Counted from the first letter of the stretch, positions 9,151 through 18,978 are shown. The stretch is 64,000 nt of DNA from Candidatus Celerinatantimonas neptuna (GCA_911810475.1 OU461276.1:2667501-2731500); one strand, 5' to 3'. Translations and numbers: made by a program. Notes: generated by a model from the letters alone, not told the origin.

Positions 9151-11949
9151 TCAGGCCTTTTCCCATGGGGGAGTGAGCTCTGTTTCCAGTAATTGCTTTG
9201 TTTCATCGAGTAATTCAAGAAGTTCTGGTTCTATTTCAGTTATGGCAATGCCCTGAGTCAGAGACTGTTCAATCAGGTGGGCGAGCTGTTGTAAGTGTTC
9301 GGCACCCGTATAACTACACCCCCCGTGGAATTTATGGATAGATGCCCGTAATTCTTCTTCATTAAGATGTGCATCTAATGCCTGATTGATCTGATTTTGC
9401 AATTCAGGGACAGATTGTTTGAGCATAGTGAACATCTCTTGTGCGAGAGGTTGGCGATTACCAGCTCTTTGTAATGCAAGTGCCCAGTTATATAGTGTAT
9501 TTTTTGGCTCTTCGGTAACTGGCAGAGATTGCTGATATCTGCCTTTGGAACAGTTTTCCCGATCAGTCGTTTGGGCATTCGGACAAAATTTATGAATGAC
9601 CCGAATTAAGGCTTCTTCTGCAATCGGCTTAGATAGATAATCATCTAAACCTTCTTCTAAAAGTCTTTCTTTATCTGCTGTACTGGCGTGGGCTGTAACA
9701 GCAACAATAGGGGCTTTGACTTCTGGGTATTGATGCCTGATTTTTGAGCTGGTTGTTATGCCATCCATCCCTGGCATCTGGATGTCCATAAAAATGATAT
9801 CATATTCATTTTGCTTGAGGTTATTGAGTGCTTCTTGACCACTGGCACAAACATCCACTCCGGTAACTAAGTCACTTAAAATAGTCTTGATCAATTTCAG
9901 GTTGGCCGGGTTATCGTCGACGGCTAAAACATTGAGACGATGGCAATCGGGTTGGTTATTATCTGGTGTGATATGGGGATTATCCTGCTGCGTGTGATCG
10001 GCTAATTGATCCGCTAATTTCCGGTGTTGGATAGGTTTGCTAATGTAATGGGTTGCTCCAGACTGTAACAGTGATGATATCTGTTGCTGATCTTGCTCAA
10101 ACATAGCGGCAATAAGGTTATCAGTGTATGCAGATAACTCGCTAATTCGCTGTTTGAAATGTTTAAAAGGTTGTTCGATTGATTTCCCAAGTAAAATACT
10201 AAACTCGCCATCTGGATTTTCTTTCAAAGAGTCTTGTAGTGCGTTATAGGAATCAAAGCTAATGAGTTTTATAGGCCAGCGTCGGCAAATGTTCTCAAGA
10301 CTTTGTCGGGTTTTTGCCATTGGCTCATAAAGATATAGTTTTGTATGACTCAGTGGCTCGAATGGCAGAGGATCACCTAATGCAATATCAGCAATATCAC
10401 ATGTGATTGTAAATGCAAATTTAGCGCCTTCATCGGGTGATGATTCCAGTGAGATATCACCTCCCATTTGTTGAATCAGTTTACGGGTAATGACCAGCCC
10501 TAAGCCTGTCCCTCCATATTGTCGACTGATACTGGCATCGGCCTGACGAAATGCTTGGAACAGTAATTGTTGCTGTTCTTTCGGAATACCTATTCCTGTA
10601 TCGGTAATACTGACAAAAAGAATTAACTGACCGGGTTTTGAGTTAGGTTCACGTTTTAATTGGATATGTACAGATCCGTAATTGGTGAATTTTAGAGCAT
10701 TTCCAATTAGGTTAGTCAGTACTTGCTGATAGCGCAGTGGGTCACCATAAATGCCTTCAGGCAAGGTAGGATCAAGATCTAACACGAGTTCTAAGTGTTT
10801 ATCGCGAGCGGTATGAGCTAATAGTGAGATAACTTCTTCTGTTGTGTCTAACAGGTGGAAAGCAAGCCTTTCTAAGCGAAGCTGGCCTGCTTCTAATTTC
10901 GAGAAATCAAGAATATCATTGATAATTGACAGGAGGTTGGTTGCGGAGTTTTCAATGGTTTGTAAGAAATCTCGTTGTTCTTTATTCAGTGGCGTTTTTT
11001 GCAATTGTCTGGCAAAACCGAGGACACCGTTTAATGGCGTACGTAATTCATGGCTCATATTTGCCAGAAATTCAGATTTGACCCGGGCCGCTTGCTGTGC
11101 TTCACGTTTAGCTAAATCTAACTCGATATTTTGAATCTCAATCTGTTCAAGCGTTTCTCTGAGATCACTGGTAGCTTGATCGATGCTTTGATGCATTTCT
11201 TCATGGTAATCAGCTAATGATTTAGCCATTGCATTAATCCCGTTTTTGAGCATTTCAAGCTCACCGGGAAATTCTTCTGATGTGACTCGGGTATCGAGTC
11301 GTCCCTGACGGATTCGGTCAACAACTCTCACCATTTTGCCGACAGGGACTGTGACATTTCGAACCAGTTGGTAGGAAAATAAAACGCTTAATAGTAGCCC
11401 AAAGAGAACAATAAAAACGGCGATGGTTGTATCTCTGAATTGCAAAAGAATGGCGTGTTCTTTATCAAGCCGGAGTGCAATATAACCCAGTAATTTGGGA
11501 CGTCCCGTTGTATAGTTGGCGAAACTATCTTCACCATCATCCCAAATCGGGGCTCGAATAATTAAATAATGGGTGTGGTTAATGACTTCTGTTTGTGTCG
11601 GAAGCCCTTTATTTTTAGGTACTTGTAAGTGTTCCAGCGTACTATGATAATTATTCGTAACAAATAGTTGATTGTTCTCATCAAATACCGCAATGCTATG
11701 AATTTGGGGTGAATGTTTGTGGTGACTTAAGGTGATGACTGCCTTGACCCGTTCCCGGCTATGCCGGGAAAGTCCGAATTCACTGGCAATGGCAAGAGGT
11801 TCAATAACATCAACGCCCTGTTGGATGGCAAATTGTTCCAACTGATGATTACGATTCATCGTAAAATAACTAGCCAGTAATATGCCAATTAATAGTGTCG
11901 GTAGAATCGTTAAAGTGTATACGCGTGCGCGTAATCCGTATTTGGTCAT
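9151..11949 (-). CDS. barA: Hybrid sensor histidine kinase BarA
   Basis: Tripartite sensor kinase that, with UvrY/GacA, drives expression of the Csr small RNAs that titrate CsrA; csrA also lies in this window. In order: membrane segment (about 13-30), periplasmic loop, second membrane segment (about 175-200), HAMP, dimerisation/phosphoacceptor box (FLANMSHELRTPLNGVLGFA, near residue 300), HATPase (TGIGIP, GGTGLGL), a degenerate first receiver-like region, a receiver with phospho-Asp in IIFMDIQMPGMDG, and a C-terminal HPt domain (IHKFHGGCSYTG). Length is 932 residues against 918 in E. coli. It is monocistronic and divergent from rlmD, as in enterics. Confidence 0.95.
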   Translation of the reverse strand: MTKYGLRARVYTLTILPTLLIGILLASYFTMNRNHQLEQFAIQQGVDVIEPLAIASEFGLSRHSRERVKAVITLSHHKHSPQIHSIAVFDENNQLFVTNNYHSTLEHLQVPKNKGLPTQTEVINHTHYLIIRAPIWDDGEDSFANYTTGRPKLLGYIALRLDKEHAILLQFRDTTIAVFIVLFGLLLSVLFSYQLVRNVTVPVGKMVRVVDRIRQGRLDTRVTSEEFPGELEMLKNGINAMAKSLADYHEEMHQSIDQATSDLRETLEQIEIQNIELDLAKREAQQAARVKSEFLANMSHELRTPLNGVLGFARQLQKTPLNKEQRDFLQTIENSATNLLSIINDILDFSKLEAGQLRLERLAFHLLDTTEEVISLLAHTARDKHLELVLDLDPTLPEGIYGDPLRYQQVLTNLIGNALKFTNYGSVHIQLKREPNSKPGQLILFVSITDTGIGIPKEQQQLLFQAFRQADASISRQYGGTGLGLVITRKLIQQMGGDISLESSPDEGAKFAFTITCDIADIALGDPLPFEPLSHTKLYLYEPMAKTRQSLENICRRWPIKLISFDSYNALQDSLKENPDGEFSILLGKSIEQPFKHFKQRISELSAYTDNLIAAMFEQDQQQISSLLQSGATHYISKPIQHRKLADQLADHTQQDNPHITPDNNQPDCHRLNVLAVDDNPANLKLIKTILSDLVTGVDVCASGQEALNNLKQNEYDIIFMDIQMPGMDGITTSSKIRHQYPEVKAPIVAVTAHASTADKERLLEEGLDDYLSKPIAEEALIRVIHKFCPNAQTTDRENCSKGRYQQSLPVTEEPKNTLYNWALALQRAGNRQPLAQEMFTMLKQSVPELQNQINQALDAHLNEEELRASIHKFHGGCSYTGAEHLQQLAHLIEQSLTQGIAITEIEPELLELLDETKQLLETELTPPWEKA

Positions 11950-12193
11950 AGTCTAGTCTTGTGGGGAAATGCTCGAATCGTTTACCGGGTTATGATGACA
12001 CAACCGCCCGGGAATTGGTATTGACTGCTGAATGTACATGTTGATGTTTGATGGTGTTTTTCAATTGATAGTTGTTTCATAGAAAACATAACGCGCTTTA
12101 TTGTGGCTGACTGAGTTAGAATAGAATGCTAAAACGTTTAATAGAATTACAAATAATCAGTTACAACAAAGATTAACAGATCCCAGAGAAAAT

Positions 12194-13501
12194 ATGGTTC
12201 AGTTTTATAAGGCAAAACCGGTTTCAAAGAATTCGCTACCTTCGATGGAAGGTTCTGTAGAAGGTGTTGATCATCAACTCAATGGCATTATCCGTCATCA
12301 CCAACGAACATTTTTTGTGGCAGATACATTGCCTGAAGAGCGGGTTATCTTCAAGCCTCAATCAGGCTATCATGGAAAGTTGGTTAAGCGACTTTCATCC
12401 CATCCGCTGAGAATAGCTCCAGCTTGCCGTTATTATAAACAGTGTGGCGGATGTCAGGCTCAAATTTTAGATGCATCGGATCAATTGGCATTAAAAACAC
12501 CTCAGATTGCTCAGTTGATCACTCAATTAAGTGGATTTGTGGATTTACCTGAACCCCTGTTAATACAAGGACAGCCCTGGCGTTATCGCCGGATCACCCG
12601 GTTATCGACATGGTTTGATAAAAAGATGGGGTGGAAGCTGGGATTCCGTGCAGCTCAGGGAAAACAAGTCGTTTCTATCAATCATTGTCTTGTACTGACT
12701 GAATCACTGGATTTTTTGTTACAGCCACTGCAACAACTTATTCAATCTTTTCCAAAAAATGCGGGGGTTGGGCATATTGAATTAATTGATTGCCTGCCTC
12801 GTCCTGTGGTTAATTTACGACTAACAAAAAACCTCAGTCCGAAGTTGGAGCAATTGTGTTGTGATTTTGCTGAAACCTATCATGTGCATTTTGCAGTGAC
12901 AGGGATGGATGTCCAATGGCTCTGTGGCTTGGGTTGTTATTATGAAATAGATGGATTAACTTTATATTTTTCGCCTGGTGACTTTATTCAGGTTAATTCA
13001 TTGATGAATCAGCAATTGGTTGATTTGGCCATTAAGTGGCTAGATTTGTCGGAGCAAGATTTGGTTGCCGATCTGTTTTGCGGCGTTGGAAATTTTACAT
13101 TGCCGATTGCCAAACAATGCCAGAGTGTTGTTGCAGTTGAAGGGGTCTTGAGAATGGTTGAGCAGTTAAGAGCCAATGCTAAGACTAATCATCTGACAAA
13201 TATTGAAGCATTCAGTGGTGATTTGAGTGATCCAGAAACTCTTGCAGGAAGGCTTAATGGTATTGATAAAGTTTTATTGGATCCTGCCCGGGCCGGTGCA
13301 AAAATAGCAATAGAACTAATTGCGAAACTTCAGGTGAAGCGCGTAGTCTATATTGCATGTGATCCTGCGACGATGGCACGGGATATCGCAGTTCTAAAAG
13401 AAGCGGGCTATCGATTGAAATGTTGGGCTCTCATCGATATGTTTAGTCAAACGAGTCATATCGAAACAGCAGTCTTACTGACATCCGAATCACAACATTA
13501 A
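12194..13501 (+). CDS. rlmD: 23S rRNA (uracil-1939-C5)-methyltransferase RlmD
   Basis: SAM-dependent methyltransferase (formerly RumA) modifying U1939 of 23S rRNA. A TRAM domain is followed by the iron-sulfur ligands in CRYYKQCGGCQ and a later cysteine in INHCLVL. The SAM motif DLFCGVGNFTLPIA and the catalytic cysteine motif YIACDPATMARD are intact. Length is 435 residues against 433 in E. coli. It lies 10 nt upstream of relA and is divergent from barA, the conserved arrangement. Confidence 0.96.
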   Translation: MVQFYKAKPVSKNSLPSMEGSVEGVDHQLNGIIRHHQRTFFVADTLPEERVIFKPQSGYHGKLVKRLSSHPLRIAPACRYYKQCGGCQAQILDASDQLALKTPQIAQLITQLSGFVDLPEPLLIQGQPWRYRRITRLSTWFDKKMGWKLGFRAAQGKQVVSINHCLVLTESLDFLLQPLQQLIQSFPKNAGVGHIELIDCLPRPVVNLRLTKNLSPKLEQLCCDFAETYHVHFAVTGMDVQWLCGLGCYYEIDGLTLYFSPGDFIQVNSLMNQQLVDLAIKWLDLSEQDLVADLFCGVGNFTLPIAKQCQSVVAVEGVLRMVEQLRANAKTNHLTNIEAFSGDLSDPETLAGRLNGIDKVLLDPARAGAKIAIELIAKLQVKRVVYIACDPATMARDIAVLKEAGYRLKCWALIDMFSQTSHIETAVLLTSESQH

Positions 13502-13511
13502 AGGGTAAGGC

Positions 13512-15740
13512 ATGGTTTCTATTCGTGAAACGCATCTGAATAAACAGCTTTTGACCAATGAAAGAGAGTGGACTGCTGCTCTGAATATAAGTGAAAGTGA
13601 TCAAGGTGCTTTATTAGAAGATTGCGAATTATTACGTCGTCTTGAATCCGATAAAGATGCGATTCAGCGTTGCCTGAATAAAGGCAAAGAGATGGTGGAG
13701 ATCCTCATCACGCTGAATATGGATAGAACGACATTAGAAGCGGCTTTGTTATTCCCTTTTGCTCAGTCCCAACTGTTATTGCAGGACGATTTGAGCGGGT
13801 TGTTTCGTGATGAAGTTATAGAACTGCAAAATAAAGTTGCGCAGATGGACGCGATTCATGATCTGCATAGTAGTGATGACGATATATCTCCCTCTCAGGT
13901 GGATAACATCCGGCGCATGTTGTTGGCCATGGTGGGAGATGTTCGGGCTATTGTTATTAAAATTGCCGAGAGAATTTGTAATCTCCGGAGTGTTAAGAAT
14001 GAGCCCGAAGATGTTCGCGTTGTTGCGGCCAGAGAAAGCCAGGATATTTATGCGCCTTTAGCAAATCGTCTGGGAATCGGCCAACTGAAGTGGGAACTTG
14101 AAGACTTAATGTTCCGTTATCAGCATCCCCAAACCTATAAGCAGATAGCCAGGCAACTTGATGAAAAGCGTCTAGATCGTGAAAAATACATTGCTGATTT
14201 TGTCGAGACGTTATCTAAGGAAATGCAAAAGTCAGATATTCGTGCAGAGGTTTATGGACGGCCTAAGCATATTTACAGTATCTGGCGCAAAATGCAGAAG
14301 AAAAATCTCGCCTTTGATGAATTATTTGATGTGCGGGCCGTGCGAATCATCGCCGAGCGATTACAGGACTGTTATGGTGCGTTAGGGGTGGTCCATACGC
14401 TTTGGCATCACCTGCCTAGTGAATTTGATGACTATGTTGCCAATCCCAAACCTAACGGATATCAATCGATTCATACGGTTGTGATTGGCCCTGTCGGAAA
14501 GACAGTCGAAATACAGATCAGAACGAAGCAAATGCACCAGGATGCAGAATTAGGAGTTGCTGCGCACTGGAAATACAAAGAAGGGAACAATTCTGGCAGC
14601 AGTAAAGGCCATTATGAAGATAAAATTGCCTGGTTGCGCAAATTGCTGAAATGGCAGGAAGATATGGCAGAGAATGGAGCACTTTTGGATGAGCTTCGTT
14701 CTCAGGTGTTTGATGACCGGGTTTACGTATTTACGCCTAAAGGAGAAGTAGTTGATTTACCCTCAGGCTCAACGCCGCTTGATTTCGCTTACTACGTTCA
14801 TAGTCTGGTCGGCCACCGCTGTATCGGGGCGAAGATTGGTGGTCGTATCGTGCCGTTTACCTATCAACTGCAAACTGGTGAACAAGTTGAGATTATTACT
14901 CAAAAAGAGCCCAATCCGAGTCGGGACTGGCTTAATCCTAATTTAGGCTATGTCCGTTCATCAAGAGCCCGTAATAAAATTTCAACCTGGTTTAAGAAAC
15001 AGGATCGGGAGAAGAATATCTTTGCCGGCAAGGAAATCCTTGATACTGAATTGATTCGGCATGGATTTAAAATGTCTGATACTGACCAGTGTCTCGAACG
15101 TTTTAACGTGCAAACGCAAGATGATCTGATGGCAGCTGTCGGGGCTGGCGATATTCGTATCAATCAGTTGCTGAACTATTTACAGAATAAATTAAACCAG
15201 CCGTCTGCTGAAGAAGAAGACCGTCAGGCGCTGGAGCAATTGGAAAAAAGTAGTGCTCATGCTGCAAAATCCCATAAGAAAGGTCAGGCTAAAGATCATA
15301 TCGTCGTTGAAGGTGTTGGTAATTTAATGACGCATATTGCACGTTGTTGTCAGCCTATCCCTGGTGATTCTATTAAAGGCTTTATTACTCAGGGACGAGG
15401 TATTAGTATTCATCGCTCTGACTGTGTTCAACTTGTTGAGTTACAAAGTCGCTCCCCTGAAAGAGTCATTGATGCAGTTTGGGGAGAGAACTACTCTGGT
15501 GGATATTCACTAACCATTCGTGTGATAGCCAATGATCGAAGTGGTTTATTACGCGATATCACCACCGTACTTGCGAATGATAGAGTGAATGTTCTGGGTA
15601 TGAATACCCGCTCTGATGTAAAAGAACAGACTGCAACGATGGATATTGAAGTCGAAGTTTATAATATTGCGACGGTTTCTCGTATCTTGTCGAAGATCGG
15701 TCAGCTACCTGGCATTATCAACGCTCATCGTCAGAAATGA
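13512..15740 (+). CDS. relA: GTP pyrophosphokinase RelA
   Basis: Ribosome-associated (p)ppGpp synthetase that triggers the stringent response on uncharged tRNA. The N-terminal hydrolase-like domain has lost the HD catalytic pair (MDAIHDLHSSDDD region), as expected for RelA rather than SpoT. The synthetase domain (YGRPKHIYSIWRKM), TGS domain (RVYVFTPKGEVVDLPSGSTP), zinc-finger region (HIARCCQPIPGD) and C-terminal ACT domain (IANDRSGLLRDITTVLAND) follow. Length is 742 residues against 744 in E. coli. A strong terminator lies immediately downstream; mazG, normally close by, is displaced by about 3.2 kb of accessory DNA. Confidence 0.96.
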   Translation: MVSIRETHLNKQLLTNEREWTAALNISESDQGALLEDCELLRRLESDKDAIQRCLNKGKEMVEILITLNMDRTTLEAALLFPFAQSQLLLQDDLSGLFRDEVIELQNKVAQMDAIHDLHSSDDDISPSQVDNIRRMLLAMVGDVRAIVIKIAERICNLRSVKNEPEDVRVVAARESQDIYAPLANRLGIGQLKWELEDLMFRYQHPQTYKQIARQLDEKRLDREKYIADFVETLSKEMQKSDIRAEVYGRPKHIYSIWRKMQKKNLAFDELFDVRAVRIIAERLQDCYGALGVVHTLWHHLPSEFDDYVANPKPNGYQSIHTVVIGPVGKTVEIQIRTKQMHQDAELGVAAHWKYKEGNNSGSSKGHYEDKIAWLRKLLKWQEDMAENGALLDELRSQVFDDRVYVFTPKGEVVDLPSGSTPLDFAYYVHSLVGHRCIGAKIGGRIVPFTYQLQTGEQVEIITQKEPNPSRDWLNPNLGYVRSSRARNKISTWFKKQDREKNIFAGKEILDTELIRHGFKMSDTDQCLERFNVQTQDDLMAAVGAGDIRINQLLNYLQNKLNQPSAEEEDRQALEQLEKSSAHAAKSHKKGQAKDHIVVEGVGNLMTHIARCCQPIPGDSIKGFITQGRGISIHRSDCVQLVELQSRSPERVIDAVWGENYSGGYSLTIRVIANDRSGLLRDITTVLANDRVNVLGMNTRSDVKEQTATMDIEVEVYNIATVSRILSKIGQLPGIINAHRQK

Positions 15741-15772
15741 TATTAATGATGGTTTATTGGAGTTTTCTGGAT

Positions 15773-15809
15773 AAATCGTAAAAAGAGCGGGTTGCTCTTT
15801 TTACGATTT
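15773..15809 (+). terminator. Rho-independent-type hairpin after relA
   Basis: A perfect 16-bp inverted repeat (AAATCGTAAAAAGAGC and its complement) with a 5-nt loop starts 32 nt after the relA stop. The right arm carries the TTTTTACGATTT stretch. It is well placed to end relA transcription and separates the core operon from the accessory island. Confidence 0.75.
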
Positions 15810-15899
15810 AACCTCAACTCGGGATAAGAAAACAAGACAAGACTGACCCATCATGAATCAATCGTTATTCATTGTAACTTCTTATCTCGAGTTGAGGTT
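15810..15899. repeat. 21-bp inverted repeat pair flanking about 48 bp
   Basis: The arms at 15810-15830 (AACCTCAACTCGGGATAAGA plus A) and 15879-15899 are complementary at 20 of 21 positions. They are separated by 48 bp with no reading frame. The element begins at the last base of the relA terminator and ends about 20 bp before the broken nitroreductase gene, at the left edge of the island. It could be a small mobile-element remnant or a structured 3' element serving the leftward gene. A diverged half copy (CTCGAAGTTGAGGT) lies near 18854 on the other side of the island. Confidence 0.55.
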
Positions 15900-15919
15900 A
15901 TTCAGCTTTTTTCAATGAA

Positions 15920-16572
15920 TTAAATAATCTTGATGACATCTTCAAAAGCTAAACGTGATTTGGGTGTCTTTGTATTTCGATCATCTTCATGATGGTAGCT
16001 AATGGCCAGAGCAACACGGCATTCATATCCATCTAATTCTTGATTGAATTGTTGTTTAATCAGCTCTGAATCGATTCCTTCCATTGTTGTTGAGTCGATA
16101 TTTTGTCGTGCCAGAGTATGTAATACATTACTTAGAGCAATATAGATTTGTGCTCTGGTCCACTCTTTATGTTCTCCATTTGCGTTCCCATTCATTTTTA
16201 AAAAATTAAATGCTGCAAAAGCATTCGATTTTTTTCAGCAGATAAATGTTGATCTGCAATGCTTTTTTCAATGACTGCCTCGTAGTCCTGTTCGGTATAT
16301 ATAATTTTATTGGCAAATAAGATGATGTGAGATGCTGTTTTTGCATGAACTTGATTAAACAAAAAGTGATCTTCAAATGAGTTAAAGAAGCGTTGTTTTG
16401 ATTCATCGGACTCCAAAACAATAAATTTCCAGGGTTGCGAATTTATAGAAGAGGTCAATAACCGGAGCGCCTCAAGAAAAACGGCAAGTGCTTGAGGGCT
16501 GATGGCCTTTGTACTGTCATATTTTTTTGTCATATATCGGTGCTTCAGGTCAGCAATAATCTCATGTGTCAT
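15920..16572 (-). pseudogene. Nitroreductase (NfsB-like), single frameshift
   Basis: Two adjacent minus-strand frames (124 and 91 residues) together make one FMN nitroreductase of the NfsB type. The N-terminal part has KYDSTKAISPQALAVFLEAL and SSINSQPWKFIVLESDE (family: SSTNSQPWHFIV). The C-terminal part has EWTRAQIYIALSNVLHTLA, NIDSTTMEGID and a GY..RVALAISYHH segment with TPKSR near the end. The frames differ by one nucleotide. Adding one T to the seven-T run at 16229-16235 (plus strand) joins them as ..SAEKKSNAFAAFNFLKM. It is divergent from an HxlR regulator that is also frameshifted. It could be decaying, phase-variable, rescued by slippage, or a sequencing error. Confidence 0.85.
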
Positions 16573-16658
16573 AAATGCCTCTAATAATCAGGATTGAGTG
16601 TTAATTTGAAATTTTGAGATTATTTTTTGTATTTTTAAGTGACCAAAGTCAACTAGTG

Positions 16659-16669
16659 TACTTTTAGTA
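16659..16669. promoter_or_regulatory. Possible HxlR-type operator in the divergent intergenic region
   Basis: TACTTTTAGTA, an inverted repeat with 4-bp arms and a 3-bp spacer, lies between the divergent nitroreductase and HxlR genes, 23 bp before the regulator start. HxlR/YodB-family regulators often bind TACT/AGTA-type dyads. The match is short, so this is only suggestive. Confidence 0.3.
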
Positions 16670-16691
16670 ACCTTGAATGTAGCGTGAACAT

Positions 16692-17035
16692 ATGGAAACA
16701 GAATCTATCGATAAACATGTAGAAACCAATAGTTGTATATCGCCTTGTGCTATTGAAAGAGATATGAGAATCCTGGGGAGTAAGTGGAAAGGTACCATTT
16801 TATGGCACCTTAAAGATGGCCCTGTCCGATTCAACGAACTGGCCCGTATGATAAGTGGTGCCAGTAAAAAATGATTGACCAAAGACTCAAAGAATTGGAA
16901 CAGCAAAAGTTAGTCAAGAGAACTGTCTTAAACACCCGGCCTATTGCTGTTTGTTATGAAATTACACCATTTGGTTGTACTGCTCTGGAGTTTTTAGAAG
17001 AATTAAAAAACTGGGTTGAGAAACATGATTTGTAA
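16692..17035 (+). pseudogene. HxlR-family transcriptional regulator, single frameshift
   Basis: The first frame gives an HxlR winged-helix N-terminus with the family cysteine (SPCAIERDMRILGSKWKGTI, ILWHLKDGPVRFNELARM) and stops at 16872 after ISGASKK. The second frame begins MIDQRLKELEQQKLVKRTVL and continues through ITPFGCTALEFLEELKNWVE to the stop at 17033-17035. One additional A in the six-A run at 16866-16871 would give ..GASKKMIDQRLKELEQ, the usual family sequence. HxlR regulators commonly control a divergent oxidoreductase, here the equally broken nitroreductase. About 114 residues if restored, the normal size. Confidence 0.85.
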
Positions 17036-17144
17036 ATTATATCAATTTGTTTGAGCGTGTTGAGCGCATATGGTTTGGGTACATACAGAATTACTGGTTG
17101 ACCAGCCAATTCATATCATGAATAGGCTGGTGGATTTTGTGCTG

Positions 17145-18667
17145 TTAGATATGAGCCATAGATGCAACGCGACCTTTCGGAATGACTTTCATATTCCTCA
17201 TGGTTATTTCACCAGAAACATTGATGATATTGCTATATTCGGTATTTTCGAAGTGACTATCTTTGAAATGAATTTGATCAAGAATAGCGTCATCAAAGGC
17301 TACGATAAACATCACTCGGGGGCTGTTATCACATTGGATTCCGCTGATATTGATATTGCGGATGATGGGCATAAACTTGCCATTTGGTCCCTCTGCGTAA
17401 AGTAAGTCAATGGTTAAAAATGCTTCTTGCGCATGTAGACATTTTCAATATGTCCTCCCCGGACCGCATTATCTTTAAAGTGTAAGGCGCGTTGCAGTTT
17501 TGGGCTGCTCATTTCACAGTTTTTTACAAATACGTTGTAGATATGTCCGGAGCATTCACTGCCCATGACGACACCGCCATGTCCATCGAGTATATGGCAT
17601 TTGCGAATGATAATATTTTGTGAAGGGATATGAACTCTGCGGCTATCTTTGTTTTTACCTGATTTAATTGCAATGCAATCATCTCCTGTATTGAATTTAC
17701 AATCTTCAATAAGTACATCAGTACAGCATTCAGGGTTACAGCCATCATTATTTGGACCATGTGACTGAATAGTCACATTACGTACAGTGACGTTTTTACA
17801 GAGAGTCGGATGGACTTCCCACATGGGTGAGTTTTTAATAGTAATCCCTTCAACAAGGACATTTTCACAACAATGGGGTTCAATAAAGCATGGACGTAGG
17901 AAATGACCGTCCCCAAAGACACGTTCTTTGACAGGCATGTCATTGTTGCTCATTTCAATCAGTTTTTTACTATCAGCCGATTGTTTATATGGTTTGGGTT
18001 TCGATTTGTCTTTCCAGGCCCACCAATTTGATAAAGCGGCTTGCCCGTCTACTGTTCCTTGACCCGTGACAGCCCCATTTTTTTGACCATGTGCATAGAT
18101 GAGGGGTGAATAGTTCATACACTCAGTGCCTTCAAAACGAGTGAGTACTGAAGGGTAGCCTCTCGGGTTGGTTGAGAACTTCAGAATAGCGTTTTTTTCT
18201 ATGTGGAGATCGATGTTACTTTTGAGATGAATGGCTGAACAATAAAATGTTCCTGCTGGGATAATAACATGTCCACCACCAGCCTTATGACACTGATGCA
18301 TTGCTTCATGAATTGCCTTAGTACAGTCATGGCCTGCTTGTGCGCCAAAATTAAGGATTTTAAAGTGACGATTTGGAAATACAGGGGCATTAATGCGGCT
18401 AAGAATATCTTTATACAACTTTTCATCCCAGTGACTATGTTCACCAGTTTGGTTTGGGAGGTCTGTTCGTTTGGGATCGTTTGGGTGATGAGGTTTTTCT
18501 GAAGAATGAGATTTAGTCAATGCAGATTGACCAGGAATCATACTGGTCAACGCGACGGTTGATAGGCCAAATAAAGTGGATTTAAGCATGGATCTTTTAC
18601 TGGGATCTGCACAAGAAGAATTTATTGGCGTTTTATCTGATTTAGGTGAGAGTTGTTTACGACTCAT
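17145..18667 (-). pseudogene. Exported glycoside hydrolase family 28 (polygalacturonase-like), frameshifted near its C-terminus
   Basis: The 417-residue main frame has the right-handed beta-helix signatures of GH28: NNDGCNPECC, TGDDCIAIKSG, DGHGGVVMGSE and a RALHFKDN segment, which correspond to the catalytic NxD, DD, GHG and RxK-type motifs. It stops at 17414 after MRKKHF. A further 75-residue frame (17145-17372) continues the beta-helix (IIRNINISGIQCDNSPR). One extra A/T in the five-A run at 17416-17420 joins them through TIDLLYAEGPNGKFMPI. The N-terminus has SKRSMLK before a hydrophobic stretch, resembling a Tat signal with KR replacing RR. The catalytic core is complete, so only the tail is displaced. 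Substrate is probably pectin or a related uronide (inferred). Confidence 0.8.
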
Positions 18668-18978
18668 GATTATTTCTTAATGTGTTGAAAAATAATGGAA
18701 TACTATTGATGATAGTAAAACTAATGTAATTATATTGATAATATAATTATTTTTATATAAAAATAAGGAAATCTTTTTTAATAAAAATAGAATCTAATTT
18801 CATTGGTGATGGGGTTCACGATAAAACAGTCTTGAATCCTTTTTTGTTGACGAACTCGAAGTTGAGGTAAGATATCTATCTACAAGGCTCGGTGATTTAG
18901 ACGGTTGTTTAATCGAGTAGTCTCCTTTTATCACTTTATGATTGAAGTGGCAGATAAATTAAGGAACAGGAGTTCGGT
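18668..18978. other. Intergenic region between the GH28 gene and mazG
   Basis: 311 bp with no convincing gene. The part next to the GH28 start is very AT-rich and contains a 10-bp-arm AT palindrome at 18727-18749 (TAATTATATT, GAT, AATATAATTA), which could be a regulator site for the leftward gene. A CTCGAAGTTGAGGT segment near 18854 resembles one arm of the repeat at 15810-15899. The mazG ribosome binding site is GGAACAGGAG just before 18979. Confidence 0.5.

Noticed and set aside
17070-17405. 111-codon plus-strand ORF after the HxlR gene
   Set aside because: It is antisense to the C-terminal part of the GH28 gene, which has clear beta-helix sequence on the minus strand.
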